From positions 9,687 to 73,686 of the forward strand of contig CAZXJI010000017.1 in assembly GCA_964640955.1 (NCBI GenBank): a stretch of 64,000 nucleotides of DNA, written 5' to 3'. The position numbers and the translations under genes were made by a program. Below are positions 36,365 to 43,567 of the stretch, piece by piece (within the stretch, counting starts at the first letter, position 1; every line of letters begins with the position of its first letter). The notes beneath the pieces are model-generated. The model was not told the DNA's origin and searched no databases. It saw nothing but the letters and a program-made list of their open reading frames with translations. This stretch comes from CAXXOK01 sp964640955 (GTDB lineage: Bacteria > Bacillota > Clostridia > Christensenellales > Aristaeellaceae).

Positions 36365-37384
36365 TCAGGGCAGCATCAGCTGCGGCGCGAGGCTGACGGA
36401 GGAAACCCGCTCGCCGGAAACGGCCCGGAGCAGGTTGTTCACGGCCAGGCGTCCCACTTCGTACGCCGGCTGGTAGACCGACGGGAAAGGCCGCTCCAGC
36501 AGGGGCATAAAGCTCAGGTAGTCAAACCCGGTGATCACGAAATCCTCCATGGGGAAACCCGCTTCCCGCAGCGCGTCGCGCACGCCCACGGCGATCACGT
36601 CGCTGACGCACGCGATGGCGCGCGGAATGCGCTGCTTGCGGGCAATCATGTTTCGAATGACGTCCACGCCGTTTTGCAGGTTAAAATCGTCGCAGTCGAC
36701 GGTGACGACCGTCGCCCCGCCCTCCGCGGCGGTTTTGAGGAAGGCTTCTTCCCTGCGGCGCATCAGGTGGTGAATGTAAAGGATGTCCCGGTGGCCCTGG
36801 TCGAGCAGATAGCGCGCCGTCAGCACGCCGCCCTGCGCGTCGTCCACGTCCACGTACAGGGTCCCCGGCACGTCGAAGCGTTCCATGCAGAAAACGATCT
36901 TCACGTTGTGCGCCACCATCTGCCGAAGCATTTCGCCGATCTCCTCAGCCATGGGAATGTAGGGGTTGGGCGCGTAGATCAGGCCGTCGATGTTCATTTT
37001 GCGCACCGCGTGGACGGCCCGCTGCTCCTCGTCGTTGCCGCGATAATAGCGGTAGACGAAGTCGTACCCGCATTCCTTGGAGCCTTCCACCAGCCCGCGC
37101 AGAAGCTCGGTATAGATGGAAATGGAATAGTTGACGCCCAGCGGCATCACCACGGCGATCAGCTCGTTTTTGCCCATGCGCAGGTTGCGGGCCCGCATAT
37201 CGGGGGAGTAATTCAGGTCCTTCGCCGCCTTGCGCACGCGCAGGATGACCTCGTCGGAGGCGGAGGTGTTGCCCATGCTCCGGCTCAGGATGCGGGACAC
37301 CATCGAAACGGATACGCCGGCCGCCTGGGCCACGTCGCTCAGTTTCGCTTTTTCCCGTTTTTCCAGTTTCGCCACGGCGTTCAC
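36365..37384 (-). CDS. LacI-family transcriptional repressor
   Basis: 339 aa. The N-terminal HTH and hinge helix are clear (KLSDVAQAAGVSVSMVSRILS), followed by a periplasmic-binding-protein-like sensor domain (LIAVVMPLGVNYS; VDVDDAQGGVLTARYLLDQGH; ITGFDYLSFMPLLERPFPSVYQP) that should bind a sugar effector. Identical operators at its own promoter (37447-37462) and at the activase promoter (36253-36266) show autoregulation and control of the operon transcribed away from it. The start is GTG at 37384, or more likely GTG at 37375, which has AGGTG about 7 nt upstream. Confidence 0.9.
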   Translation of the reverse strand: MNAVAKLEKREKAKLSDVAQAAGVSVSMVSRILSRSMGNTSASDEVILRVRKAAKDLNYSPDMRARNLRMGKNELIAVVMPLGVNYSISIYTELLRGLVEGSKECGYDFVYRYYRGNDEEQRAVHAVRKMNIDGLIYAPNPYIPMAEEIGEMLRQMVAHNVKIVFCMERFDVPGTLYVDVDDAQGGVLTARYLLDQGHRDILYIHHLMRRREEAFLKTAAEGGATVVTVDCDDFNLQNGVDVIRNMIARKQRIPRAIACVSDVIAVGVRDALREAGFPMEDFVITGFDYLSFMPLLERPFPSVYQPAYEVGRLAVNNLLRAVSGERVSSVSLAPQLMLP

Positions 37385-37446
37385 CTGTTTTCGTTTTTTA
37401 GATAGGGTATTGCCTGTATTGTATCATCTTCGGCGAAAAACGCAAA

Positions 37447-37492
37447 TATCAAACGTTTGATAAAGTATATCACATCGAAGCGCGCATGGCAA
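37447..37492 (-). promoter_or_regulatory. Promoter and operator of lacI-family gene
   Basis: Minus strand: TTGCCA (37487-37492), 17-bp spacer, extended -10 TGATATACT (hexamer 37464-37469). The 16-bp palindrome TATCAAACGTTTGATA (37447-37462) starts immediately after the -10, a position that blocks transcription when occupied. Confidence 0.85.
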
Positions 37493-37561
37493 TGGCTACG
37501 CCCTTGCGCTCGAAAAGGCACCGGCGTGCTTTCCGTGGGCTGTGAACGCGGCTGAAGCAAA

Positions 37562-37592
37562 GACACCCCAAACCCATAGGGTTCGGGGCGTC
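37562..37592 (-). terminator. Probable terminator downstream of the agr/HD-GYP operon
   Basis: The minus-strand hairpin has arms 37562-37575 and 37579-37592 (GAC-CCCC-AACCC paired with GGGTT-GGGG-GTC, two internal mismatches) with a 3-nt loop, followed by TCTTTGC. It would end minus-strand transcripts from the HD-GYP gene after they pass the repeat element. Confidence 0.5.
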
Positions 37593-37840
37593 AGCCTGCC
37601 CCAAAAGCCCAATCTGCGTTGTCGGCCGCGGGATGGCAAGGGGTATCACTTACGAACGAGTAAGCTCAATCCGTCCGTTTTGTTGTCGCATCGCTTCCCT
37701 GCCGGTCGCGCTGCTCTGCAAAACGTCTCAACCTTATCTCGCTAGCCGCTTCGCGGCTGTGCCCACAGGGCACGCGCTCGTTTCGGTTGCCCCTTGCCAC
37801 CCTTGCTTCCTAGCATCTCGGACTTTTTGAACAGGCTGAC
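37590..37840. repeat. MITE-like element with terminal inverted repeats
   Basis: A 251-bp stretch without a credible gene is bounded by GTCAGCCTG (37590-37598) and CAGGCTGAC (37832-37840). The inverted ends match at 17 of 21 positions. Inside are two adjacent perfect hairpins (AGCCGC/GCGGCT, 37744-37758, and GTGCCC/GGGCAC, 37759-37773) and a smaller CTTAC/GTAAG dyad (37649-37664). This is the build of a miniature inverted-repeat element or other dispersed structured repeat. Copies elsewhere in the genome cannot be checked from this window. Confidence 0.55.
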
Positions 37841-37906
37841 AGTGTGCCTGCAAAACGAGGGTTCTCTTTGCATGGCTCCGGCATCCGCCGCCCGGTTTTC
37901 CGCGGC

Positions 37907-39640
37907 TCAGGACTCCTCTTTTTGCGCCAGGCTGTGCGCCGGCTCGTGATTTGAAGCGGTCAAAAACTCCTGCGCGATGCCGTACCCGTTGCGGTCCGTT
38001 CCGTTGTGGTTGCGCTCCTCGATGCACGGGATGAACGCCTCCACCGCGGCCGGGTCGAACTGCGTGCCGCTGCAGCGGCGCAGCTCGCAAATAGCCTGCC
38101 GGTAGGTTTTCATCGGCTGGTAGGGGCGAAGCGACGTCATGGCGTCGAAAGCGTCCACCACCGTAAGCAGCCGCGCCAGGGGGTGAATCTCCTCGCCTTT
38201 CAGCCCCAGGGGATAGCCCTTGCCGTCGTAGCGTTCGTGGTGCTGCAATACGATGGGTTTGATCTCCTCCATCGCTTCGTTGTTTTTGATGATGTCCACC
38301 GCGAATTGCGGATGGCACTTGAGAATCGCCCATTCCTCGTCGGTCAGCGGCTCGGTTTTGATGAGGATCTCTTCCGAAATATTGATTTTGCCGATGTCGT
38401 GCAGATACGCCGAATAGACCAGCTTGCGCTTTTCGTCCGGATCCAGCTGCAGGCGGTCGGCCAGAAGCGTGCAATAGTACACCACGCGTTCCACGTGCCG
38501 GTAGGTGTACTTGTCCTTGGCGTTGATCACGGCGATCAGCGTTTTGATCTGGGTGATGACCTCGGGGGCGAAATGGAATTCGTCCAGAATGGAGAAATAC
38601 GATTCCACGCGGTTCTTGCAGAGGAACTTGGCGCGGTAGCAGGCGTCGTCCGCACTCTTGATGAGTTCCGAATCGGTCTTGACCTTGCCGGGCAGGGACG
38701 ATACGCCGACCGAAACCGTCATGTTCGCGCCCGGCAGGTTCTCCTGACCGTCGAAGGGGTATTCCTGCACGGCGCGGCGGAGCTTTTCGGCCTCCGCGAT
38801 GGCCTGCTCCTCGTCGTAGCCCGTCAGGAGCGCCACGAACTCCTCGCCGCCGTAGCGGGCGAGGAAGGTGTCCTTGGGGAAGGTCGCTTTCATGATCAGG
38901 GCGATGGAACGCAGCACGTCGTCGCCCTTCTGGTGGCCGTAAAGGTCGTTATAGTATTTGAAGTTGTCGATGTCGATAAACAGAAGCGACACCGATATGC
39001 CCTCCTGGGCGGCTTTCTTCGTCTGCGCGGAGAGAAATTCGTAAAAGTGCCGGTGGTTGTAAAGCTCCGTCAAACCGTCGAAATTGGCGACGTCCTTCAG
39101 GTACTTGATGTGCTTCTTGCGGATGTCGTCGTAGTAGCCGACCGTCCAGGAAACGATCATGAATACGCACGCGAGCACGATGTCGCTCTCAAAATAGGTA
39201 TTGACGCCTTCCTTGGGCGCAAAGATCAGATCGACGCCCAGGACGATGACGGCGGAAAGGCCCGCGACGGTCAGGCTTGACTTTTGGCTGCACTCGATGC
39301 TGGTGAACAGGATGACGAAAACGAAGAGGAATTTGTAGTTGCTTTCGTAGGAGCCGGTCATGATGACCGACGCCAGCGCAATCGACATGGAGATGATCGG
39401 GTCGATCAGCTTGCGGGTAACGGCCTTGTTGACGATCTTGTTTTGCAGGAAAATCCATAGCGAATAAATAATAAGGATGGCTAAAAGAATGGTAATCGTC
39501 AGAATGCCGTGCGTAACGTATAGCAGAAAATCGGGTTTCTTGGAATAATATTGTAGAAAAGCGATCGCAGGAAAAGCGAGCGATGAGATCTTGATGATAT
39601 TCAGAATTTGCTGTATTTGGACTTTGTTGTCGTTATCCAA
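37907..39640 (-). CDS. Membrane-bound GGDEF/HD-GYP cyclic-di-GMP enzyme
   Basis: 577 aa. About six transmembrane helices occupy residues 15-180. A GGDEF domain (180-345) has an intact active-site variant G264-G-E-E-F268 and FIDIDNFKYYND. An HD-GYP domain (350-530) has the metal-binding H414-D415 of LHDIGK and the diagnostic HHERYDGKGYP (467-477). Both synthesis and hydrolysis of cyclic di-GMP are therefore chemically possible. The start appears to be TTG 39640 with AAGGAAAG about 15 nt upstream. It follows agrD after a hairpin and is the last gene of the agr operon, so the membrane domain may sense the peptide. This is inference. Confidence 0.85.
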   Translation of the reverse strand: MDNDNKVQIQQILNIIKISSLAFPAIAFLQYYSKKPDFLLYVTHGILTITILLAILIIYSLWIFLQNKIVNKAVTRKLIDPIISMSIALASVIMTGSYESNYKFLFVFVILFTSIECSQKSSLTVAGLSAVIVLGVDLIFAPKEGVNTYFESDIVLACVFMIVSWTVGYYDDIRKKHIKYLKDVANFDGLTELYNHRHFYEFLSAQTKKAAQEGISVSLLFIDIDNFKYYNDLYGHQKGDDVLRSIALIMKATFPKDTFLARYGGEEFVALLTGYDEEQAIAEAEKLRRAVQEYPFDGQENLPGANMTVSVGVSSLPGKVKTDSELIKSADDACYRAKFLCKNRVESYFSILDEFHFAPEVITQIKTLIAVINAKDKYTYRHVERVVYYCTLLADRLQLDPDEKRKLVYSAYLHDIGKINISEEILIKTEPLTDEEWAILKCHPQFAVDIIKNNEAMEEIKPIVLQHHERYDGKGYPLGLKGEEIHPLARLLTVVDAFDAMTSLRPYQPMKTYRQAICELRRCSGTQFDPAAVEAFIPCIEERNHNGTDRNGYGIAQEFLTASNHEPAHSLAQKEES

Positions 39641-39686
39641 AACCGATCACTTCGCTTTCCTTCCGTTGCTTGAGGCGGGCGAAGAT

Positions 39687-39708
39687 GGGAGGCGACGAAT
39701 CGCCTCCC
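39687..39708 (-). other. Hairpin between agrD and the HD-GYP gene
   Basis: GGGAGGCGA (39687-39695), CGAA loop, TCGCCTCCC (39700-39708): a perfect 9-bp stem. On the minus strand no T-run follows, so partial attenuation or transcript protection is more likely than full termination. It could make the peptide gene more highly expressed than the enzyme gene. Confidence 0.55.
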
Positions 39709-39720
39709 ACTGCGCACTCC

Positions 39721-39843
39721 TTACTCGTTACGGAGAGACGCGGGCTCCTCGGGCTGATAGAAGAACCAGTAGCAGGCCGAGGTGGCCACCAGCGCCGCGA
39801 CAACGGTGCCGATAGCGGCGAGCACGCCGTAGAATTTCTTCAT
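39721..39843 (-). CDS. agrD: AgrD-like cyclic autoinducer peptide precursor (40 aa)
   Basis: A 40-residue gene read directly from the sequence. It has an amphipathic/hydrophobic N-terminal leader (MKKFYGVLAAIGTVVAALVA), a signal core TSACYWFF and a charged tail YQPEEPASLRNE. Cys24 plus the four residues after it would form the five-membered thiolactone ring made by AgrB, and Tyr-x-Pro-Glu-x-Pro matches the conserved recognition tail of AgrD proteins. It closely resembles clostridial AgrD peptides of the TSAC-x-W-F type. It starts two bases after the agrB stop; AAAGGAG lies inside the end of agrB. Confidence 0.9.
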   Translation of the reverse strand: MKKFYGVLAAIGTVVAALVATSACYWFFYQPEEPASLRNE

Positions 39844-39845
39844 CT

Positions 39846-40487
39846 TCAGGACTCCTTTCTCAAAGATTTAGGTAGATCATTCAGCTTATTCAGCAGAATG
39901 GCACCTAGCGGTGTTAGCGTCATGGCTTGCCAGGTCGAGCCGAAAAGAAGGCTGATCCCGTAGGAACGGAACGCCGGAAACCTGGCCGTCAGGAAAAGAA
40001 AAAGCAGCTGCAGGCAGAAATAAACGGTAATGATAATAAAGCTGCCTTTGCGCATCCGCTTGATTTTCTTTTCGCTTTTAATCGGCTTGTTGGGCGAATC
40101 CACGGGAACGTAACGGTACGCGACCCAGTAGATGAGGGCGTAGAGGAGGAGCACGGCCGCGAGCATGACGCCGGTATGGTAGGCCGGAACAAGCAGCCTG
40201 GACGCTACGGCGGCCAGCGTGCAGTAAACGACGCTTACGACGGTGCAGAAATCCGCATCGTACGCGTGCGCGCCGCCGCTGTACTTGCGCAGGATGCTGA
40301 CGGAAAAGCAGACGATCAGCGCCTCGACGGGCGCGCCGACGAGCAGGCCGAACAGCAGCGCAAGCAAAATGGTCACGCCGATCTGTACGACGGCCAGCAG
40401 CCCGTAGGCGACGACCGCTTCTTTTTCCGCGTCGTATCCAAGCGATACGGCGATTTTACTGGTCAGCTTCCTTACCCATTTTTCCAT
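39846..40487 (-). CDS. agrB: AgrB-type peptide-processing membrane protease
   Basis: 213 aa with about five or six membrane helices. The catalytic His74 and Cys81 sit in YSGGAHAYDADFC, with the seven-residue spacing of AgrB cysteine endopeptidases. AgrB cleaves the tail from AgrD and closes the thiolactone. The start at 40487 lies inside the preceding gene (32-bp overlap), indicating coupled translation. A basic cytoplasmic loop (KPIKSEKKIKRMRK) separates the last helices. The immediately following agrD confirms the role. Confidence 0.92.
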   Translation of the reverse strand: MEKWVRKLTSKIAVSLGYDAEKEAVVAYGLLAVVQIGVTILLALLFGLLVGAPVEALIVCFSVSILRKYSGGAHAYDADFCTVVSVVYCTLAAVASRLLVPAYHTGVMLAAVLLLYALIYWVAYRYVPVDSPNKPIKSEKKIKRMRKGSFIIITVYFCLQLLFLFLTARFPAFRSYGISLLFGSTWQAMTLTPLGAILLNKLNDLPKSLRKES

Positions 40488-40977
40488 TCTCGCTCTTCCT
40501 CTTGGCGATCGCCTTGGCGATAAAATACCCGGCCACGGTAAAGAGGCCCAGGAACACGGTGGACGGCGCGGTGTAGATGGCTTGCGTAAGCTCGTTTCCG
40601 GAGTTCACCAGCACGTTGGCCTGCTCGGAACCGTAGAGGACGGTCAGCAAAACCACGTTGAGGATCTCGGAAACGGCGGTGAACACGAGGATGATCACGG
40701 AGGCGATCATCGCGCGCACCATTTTGGTCAGGCCGACGTGGTAAACGAGCTGATAGCTGAAAATCATCACGAAAAGCGACAGTACCGTATTGATCCCCAG
40801 CGTGATGGGAAGAAAACGGATCAGATACGTGATGACGATGTAAAGGCCGCTGAGCATGAGGTATTTCTTTTTCTCGACCCTTGTGCTCGTCAGAATCTGC
40901 ATGCCCCAGGCGACCAGAAAGCCCTCCGGTATGCCCTTGAGTAATAACATGGCGATACTTACCGCGATACCGTCCAT
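40456..40977 (-). CDS. Membrane protein of the agr operon, possible kinase-less sensor
   Basis: 173 aa with five or six hydrophobic segments (from MDGIAVSIAMLLLKGIPEGF to the basic C-tail KAIAKRKSENGKMGKEADQ). The arrangement resembles the N-terminal membrane sensor of AgrC-like proteins, but there is no histidine-kinase or ATPase domain and the frame simply stops. It overlaps agrB by 32 bp. It may be a receptor, an immunity-like partner or an exporter component for the peptide. I do not recognise a named family. Confidence 0.7.
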   Translation of the reverse strand: MDGIAVSIAMLLLKGIPEGFLVAWGMQILTSTRVEKKKYLMLSGLYIVITYLIRFLPITLGINTVLSLFVMIFSYQLVYHVGLTKMVRAMIASVIILVFTAVSEILNVVLLTVLYGSEQANVLVNSGNELTQAIYTAPSTVFLGLFTVAGYFIAKAIAKRKSENGKMGKEADQ

Positions 40978-40993
40978 AACGACGTCCTCCTTT

Positions 40994-41554
40994 TCAGCCG
41001 TCTGCCCGCGCGCCGCCGTAGCGGCCGTTGACGGCCTTGATCAACGCGTACAGGGCGACGCATACGAACAGGTGGATCAGCACGTCGCCCGGGCTCAGGA
41101 TGCAGTAGCCGTAATCGATGTAGTCGGTCAGGAATTTCAAATGCGTGTCCGGCCCCCCCAGCGAATGGATGGTGTCGGCCGTGCAGATGACTTCGTTGGT
41201 GATGTACCCGGTCAGGTAGGAAAGCGACGGATACACCGGCATGCGCCCGTTATTCTGCGCCATCGCCAGCTTGTTGAGCAGCGTGCCCGCGACAATCAGC
41301 GAGGAGCCCACCAGCGCCGGCTTGTAAAGCTTAAAAACCAGTATGGCAAACAGAAAGGACAGGATGACGGCCGGTTCGGTATAGGGTACGAGGGGAACAA
41401 AAACATAGTTCCGGGCGAAAATGCTGCCCTGAAAAACGACCAGCACGCACTGCATGAAAAGGATCGGGTAGAACGTCCACGTGCGAAAAAGATATTTCAG
41501 CTTATATCGCTTGATTTTCGCAAGGATGCATACCGCGATAATTTCTACAACCAC
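40994..41554 (-). CDS. DUF5317 family membrane protein
   Basis: 186 aa with five predicted membrane helices. The segments NNGRMPVYPS, HLKFLTDYID and the C-terminal SPGDVLIHLFVCVALY correspond to the NGGRMPV, FLGDxI and SxGDxxI motifs of DUF5317, whose function is unknown. It is the first gene of the agr operon, 16 bp before the next. The start is GTG 41554 behind GGGAGGGG; an overlapping ATG at 41559 opens a frame that stops at once. Association with agrBD suggests a role in signal export or sensing. Confidence 0.75.
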   Translation of the reverse strand: MVVEIIAVCILAKIKRYKLKYLFRTWTFYPILFMQCVLVVFQGSIFARNYVFVPLVPYTEPAVILSFLFAILVFKLYKPALVGSSLIVAGTLLNKLAMAQNNGRMPVYPSLSYLTGYITNEVICTADTIHSLGGPDTHLKFLTDYIDYGYCILSPGDVLIHLFVCVALYALIKAVNGRYGGARADG

Positions 41555-41597
41555 GACATGCCCCTCCCGTCGTCGTTACGGATTTACAATCATGAAT

Positions 41598-41626
41598 AGG
41601 ATACCAAAAAAAGCGATAAAAAACAA
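41598..41626 (-). promoter_or_regulatory. Promoter of the agr operon
   Basis: Minus strand TTGTTT (41621-41626), 17-bp spacer, TATCCT (41598-41603), 44 bp before the GTG start. An A/T tract flanks it upstream (41631-41655). Farther upstream an imperfect direct repeat (AACAGGACGGAATTG at 41675-41689 and AACAG-AACTGAGAATTG at 41692-41708) may bind a regulator. Confidence 0.6.
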
Positions 41627-41840
41627 CGTTTTGTTTTTTTTTCTTTTTTATATTTATACACATCGTGCACAGACAACAGGACGGAATTGTGAACAGAACT
41701 GAGAATTGGAGAGGAAAGGGATGATTAAATATGCACCATATGGAAACGCAATGGCTCCGTTACCAGTCCGGAAAGGCCGCGGAGCTCCCGTTTCGGCCGA
41801 AAGCGCTGCCCTTCCGGCGATCGCCGCGGACCGGGAAACG

Positions 41841-41875
41841 AGAAAAACAGACCTCCGAACCAAGCGGTTCGGAGG
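41841..41875 (-). terminator. Terminator of the YhgE-like/MMPL operon
   Basis: CCTCCGAACC (41852-41861), AAGC, GGTTCGGAGG (41866-41875), then on the minus strand TCTGTTTTTCTC. It lies 72 bp after the stop at 41947. The rest of 41627-41946 holds no supported gene; short frames beginning near 41720 have no recognisable product. Confidence 0.8.
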
Positions 41876-41946
41876 CGGAGAAAGTCGAAAGCCATCCTGG
41901 GGAAGGCACGAAAGCGCTCACGGGCCGAAATTCCCGAACGGTGTGC

Positions 41947-43485
41947 TTAAAAGCCGAACAGGGCCGTCAGTTTCTGCCAGAAGTTGAGCGTTTCGGCCTC
42001 CGGCTCGGGCGCGGCCGCCGCTTCGGGCAGCTCGATGGCGGCGGTCTTGAGCACGAACTGCACGGCGGTCACGTCGGTGTTCCTGGCCGACACGAAGGAC
42101 ACCACGGCGTCCCCGTTGCCGGTGATACCGCCCAGCGCCTCGTCGATCTGGGCGCCCAGGGTGTCGGCCATGCCGGCGGTCTGCGAAGCCAGCTCGCCCG
42201 TGCCCTCCTGGTAGGAGGCCAGGCCGTCCCGGAGGCCGTCGGCCCCGGTCTGCAACTCGGCACCCGAGGCGGTAAGCGTATCGGCGGAAGCGGGCAGGGC
42301 GGCGAGCGAATCGGACAGCTGCGTCGCGCCGCCGGCCAGGGTCGCGGCACCGTCGCCGAGTTGGCTTACGCCGTCCAGGTAACTCGTAAGGCCCGCCACG
42401 AACTGGGTGACGCCGTCCAGCTGAGCCTTGACGTCCGCAAGCGCGTCCACGCCGCCCAGCATCTGCGCGTAGTTGTCCGGGGTGAGGGTGGGCAGCTGCG
42501 AGCCGCTCTGGCTCAGCTGCGCGTTGACGGTATCGAAGGTCGCCTGCTCAAGGGCGGTCGCGGCGGCCAGCAGCTGCTCGTTTTGCGCCGTAAGCGAGCT
42601 CAGCCCTTCGCTCAGCGAGGTTGCGCCCGTGTCGAGCTCGCCCGCGCCGTCGCCGAGCTGGCTCAGGCCGTCGGTCAGCGAGGCGACGCCCGCCAGGTAC
42701 TGTGTAAGCCCATCGGCGAGCTGCGCCGCGCCGGTTTGCAGATCCGCCGCGCCGCTGTCGAGCGAGGCGATGGCGTCGGTGAGCTCGGTTAACCGGGAGG
42801 CGATGGCCTCCTCGTCCACGCTGATATCCAGGTTCATCTTCACCCCGGCGAGCGTGACGGCGTCCATCGCAAAATCGTGCACGGTCGCCTCCACCGTGTA
42901 CGTCGCCTCCTGCCCCGGCAGCAGGGTGAAGCTCAGCTGCCTCTGGCCCGCGGCCTCGGCGACGGTGGCGTTATCGGCCCGGATATCCTCGCAAAGAGAG
43001 GTGTCCAGCAGCACCGCGATCTGCAGGGCGTAGTTCAGGAAAAAGGTCTCGTTCACATCCTTGTTTTGGCTTACGGCGATCCGCAGGACCATGTCGCCGC
43101 TCTGCCCGGCCAGCTCGGCGGGGGCGACGGCCTGACCGTCCAGCGTATAGGTGACGGCGATGTTCCACGGCAGCGCCGTGCTCGCCGGCGTACCCTGGTA
43201 ATAGAAGCGCTCGGCGTCCGTGTGCACGGTGATCTCGTCTCCGTTTTGGACGATGGCCTCGGTGCCCGTCAGGTTTTCGACGGCCGTATAATCGCCGTAG
43301 TCCGTCAGGTCGCCGCCGCCGGAGAGGATATTGACCACGTAGAGCGCGTCCACCGCGCCGGAGGCGTCCAGCATTCCGTAGACGACCTCCTCTTTGGGCG
43401 TCGCCGCGCCCTCCGCGCCGGCGAAGGAAACGCAGAATACCGACAGGGAAAGGGCCAGCAGCAGGGAAAGCGTCTTTTTCATCAT
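41947..43485 (-). CDS. Secreted YhgE/Pip-like heptad-repeat protein
   Basis: 512 aa. A signal peptide (MMKKTLSLLLALSLSVFCVSFAGA) is followed by a ~240-residue beta-rich domain. A long series of LxxGAxxLxxGLxxY/L units follows (for example GAAQLADGLTQYLAGVASL), the same heptad pattern as the extracellular loop of YhgE/Pip proteins. No multi-helix membrane part is present except possibly the C-terminal FWQKLTALFGF, so this is an extracellular, coiled-coil-forming partner. It follows the MMPL transporter gene by 82 bp and is probably its exported or surface partner. ATG 43485 has AAGGAG upstream. Confidence 0.8.
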   Translation of the reverse strand: MMKKTLSLLLALSLSVFCVSFAGAEGAATPKEEVVYGMLDASGAVDALYVVNILSGGGDLTDYGDYTAVENLTGTEAIVQNGDEITVHTDAERFYYQGTPASTALPWNIAVTYTLDGQAVAPAELAGQSGDMVLRIAVSQNKDVNETFFLNYALQIAVLLDTSLCEDIRADNATVAEAAGQRQLSFTLLPGQEATYTVEATVHDFAMDAVTLAGVKMNLDISVDEEAIASRLTELTDAIASLDSGAADLQTGAAQLADGLTQYLAGVASLTDGLSQLGDGAGELDTGATSLSEGLSSLTAQNEQLLAAATALEQATFDTVNAQLSQSGSQLPTLTPDNYAQMLGGVDALADVKAQLDGVTQFVAGLTSYLDGVSQLGDGAATLAGGATQLSDSLAALPASADTLTASGAELQTGADGLRDGLASYQEGTGELASQTAGMADTLGAQIDEALGGITGNGDAVVSFVSARNTDVTAVQFVLKTAAIELPEAAAAPEPEAETLNFWQKLTALFGF

Positions 43486-43567
43486 AACGATTGCTCCTTG
43501 GTTCAGGTTGCCGGCCGGCGGCGTGCGCGGGCCGGAAAAAATCGGCGTTGGGAAGAGAAACAAAGGA

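Noticed and set aside
37542..37830. Short plus-strand frames within the inverted-repeat element
   Set aside because: They cross the hairpins, have no ribosome sites and overlap each other; the region is better explained as a non-coding repeat.
40456..40977. A truncated AgrC histidine kinase broken by a frameshift
   Set aside because: I looked for HATPase or HisKA motifs in the other frames downstream and found only intact agrB, whose start overlaps the end of this gene. The short form therefore appears natural.
41720..41987. Possible short plus-strand gene after GGAAAGG at 41720
   Set aside because: It runs through the terminator hairpin at 41852-41875 and into the antisense of the YhgE-like gene, with low-complexity Arg/Pro/Ala composition. 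Not supported.
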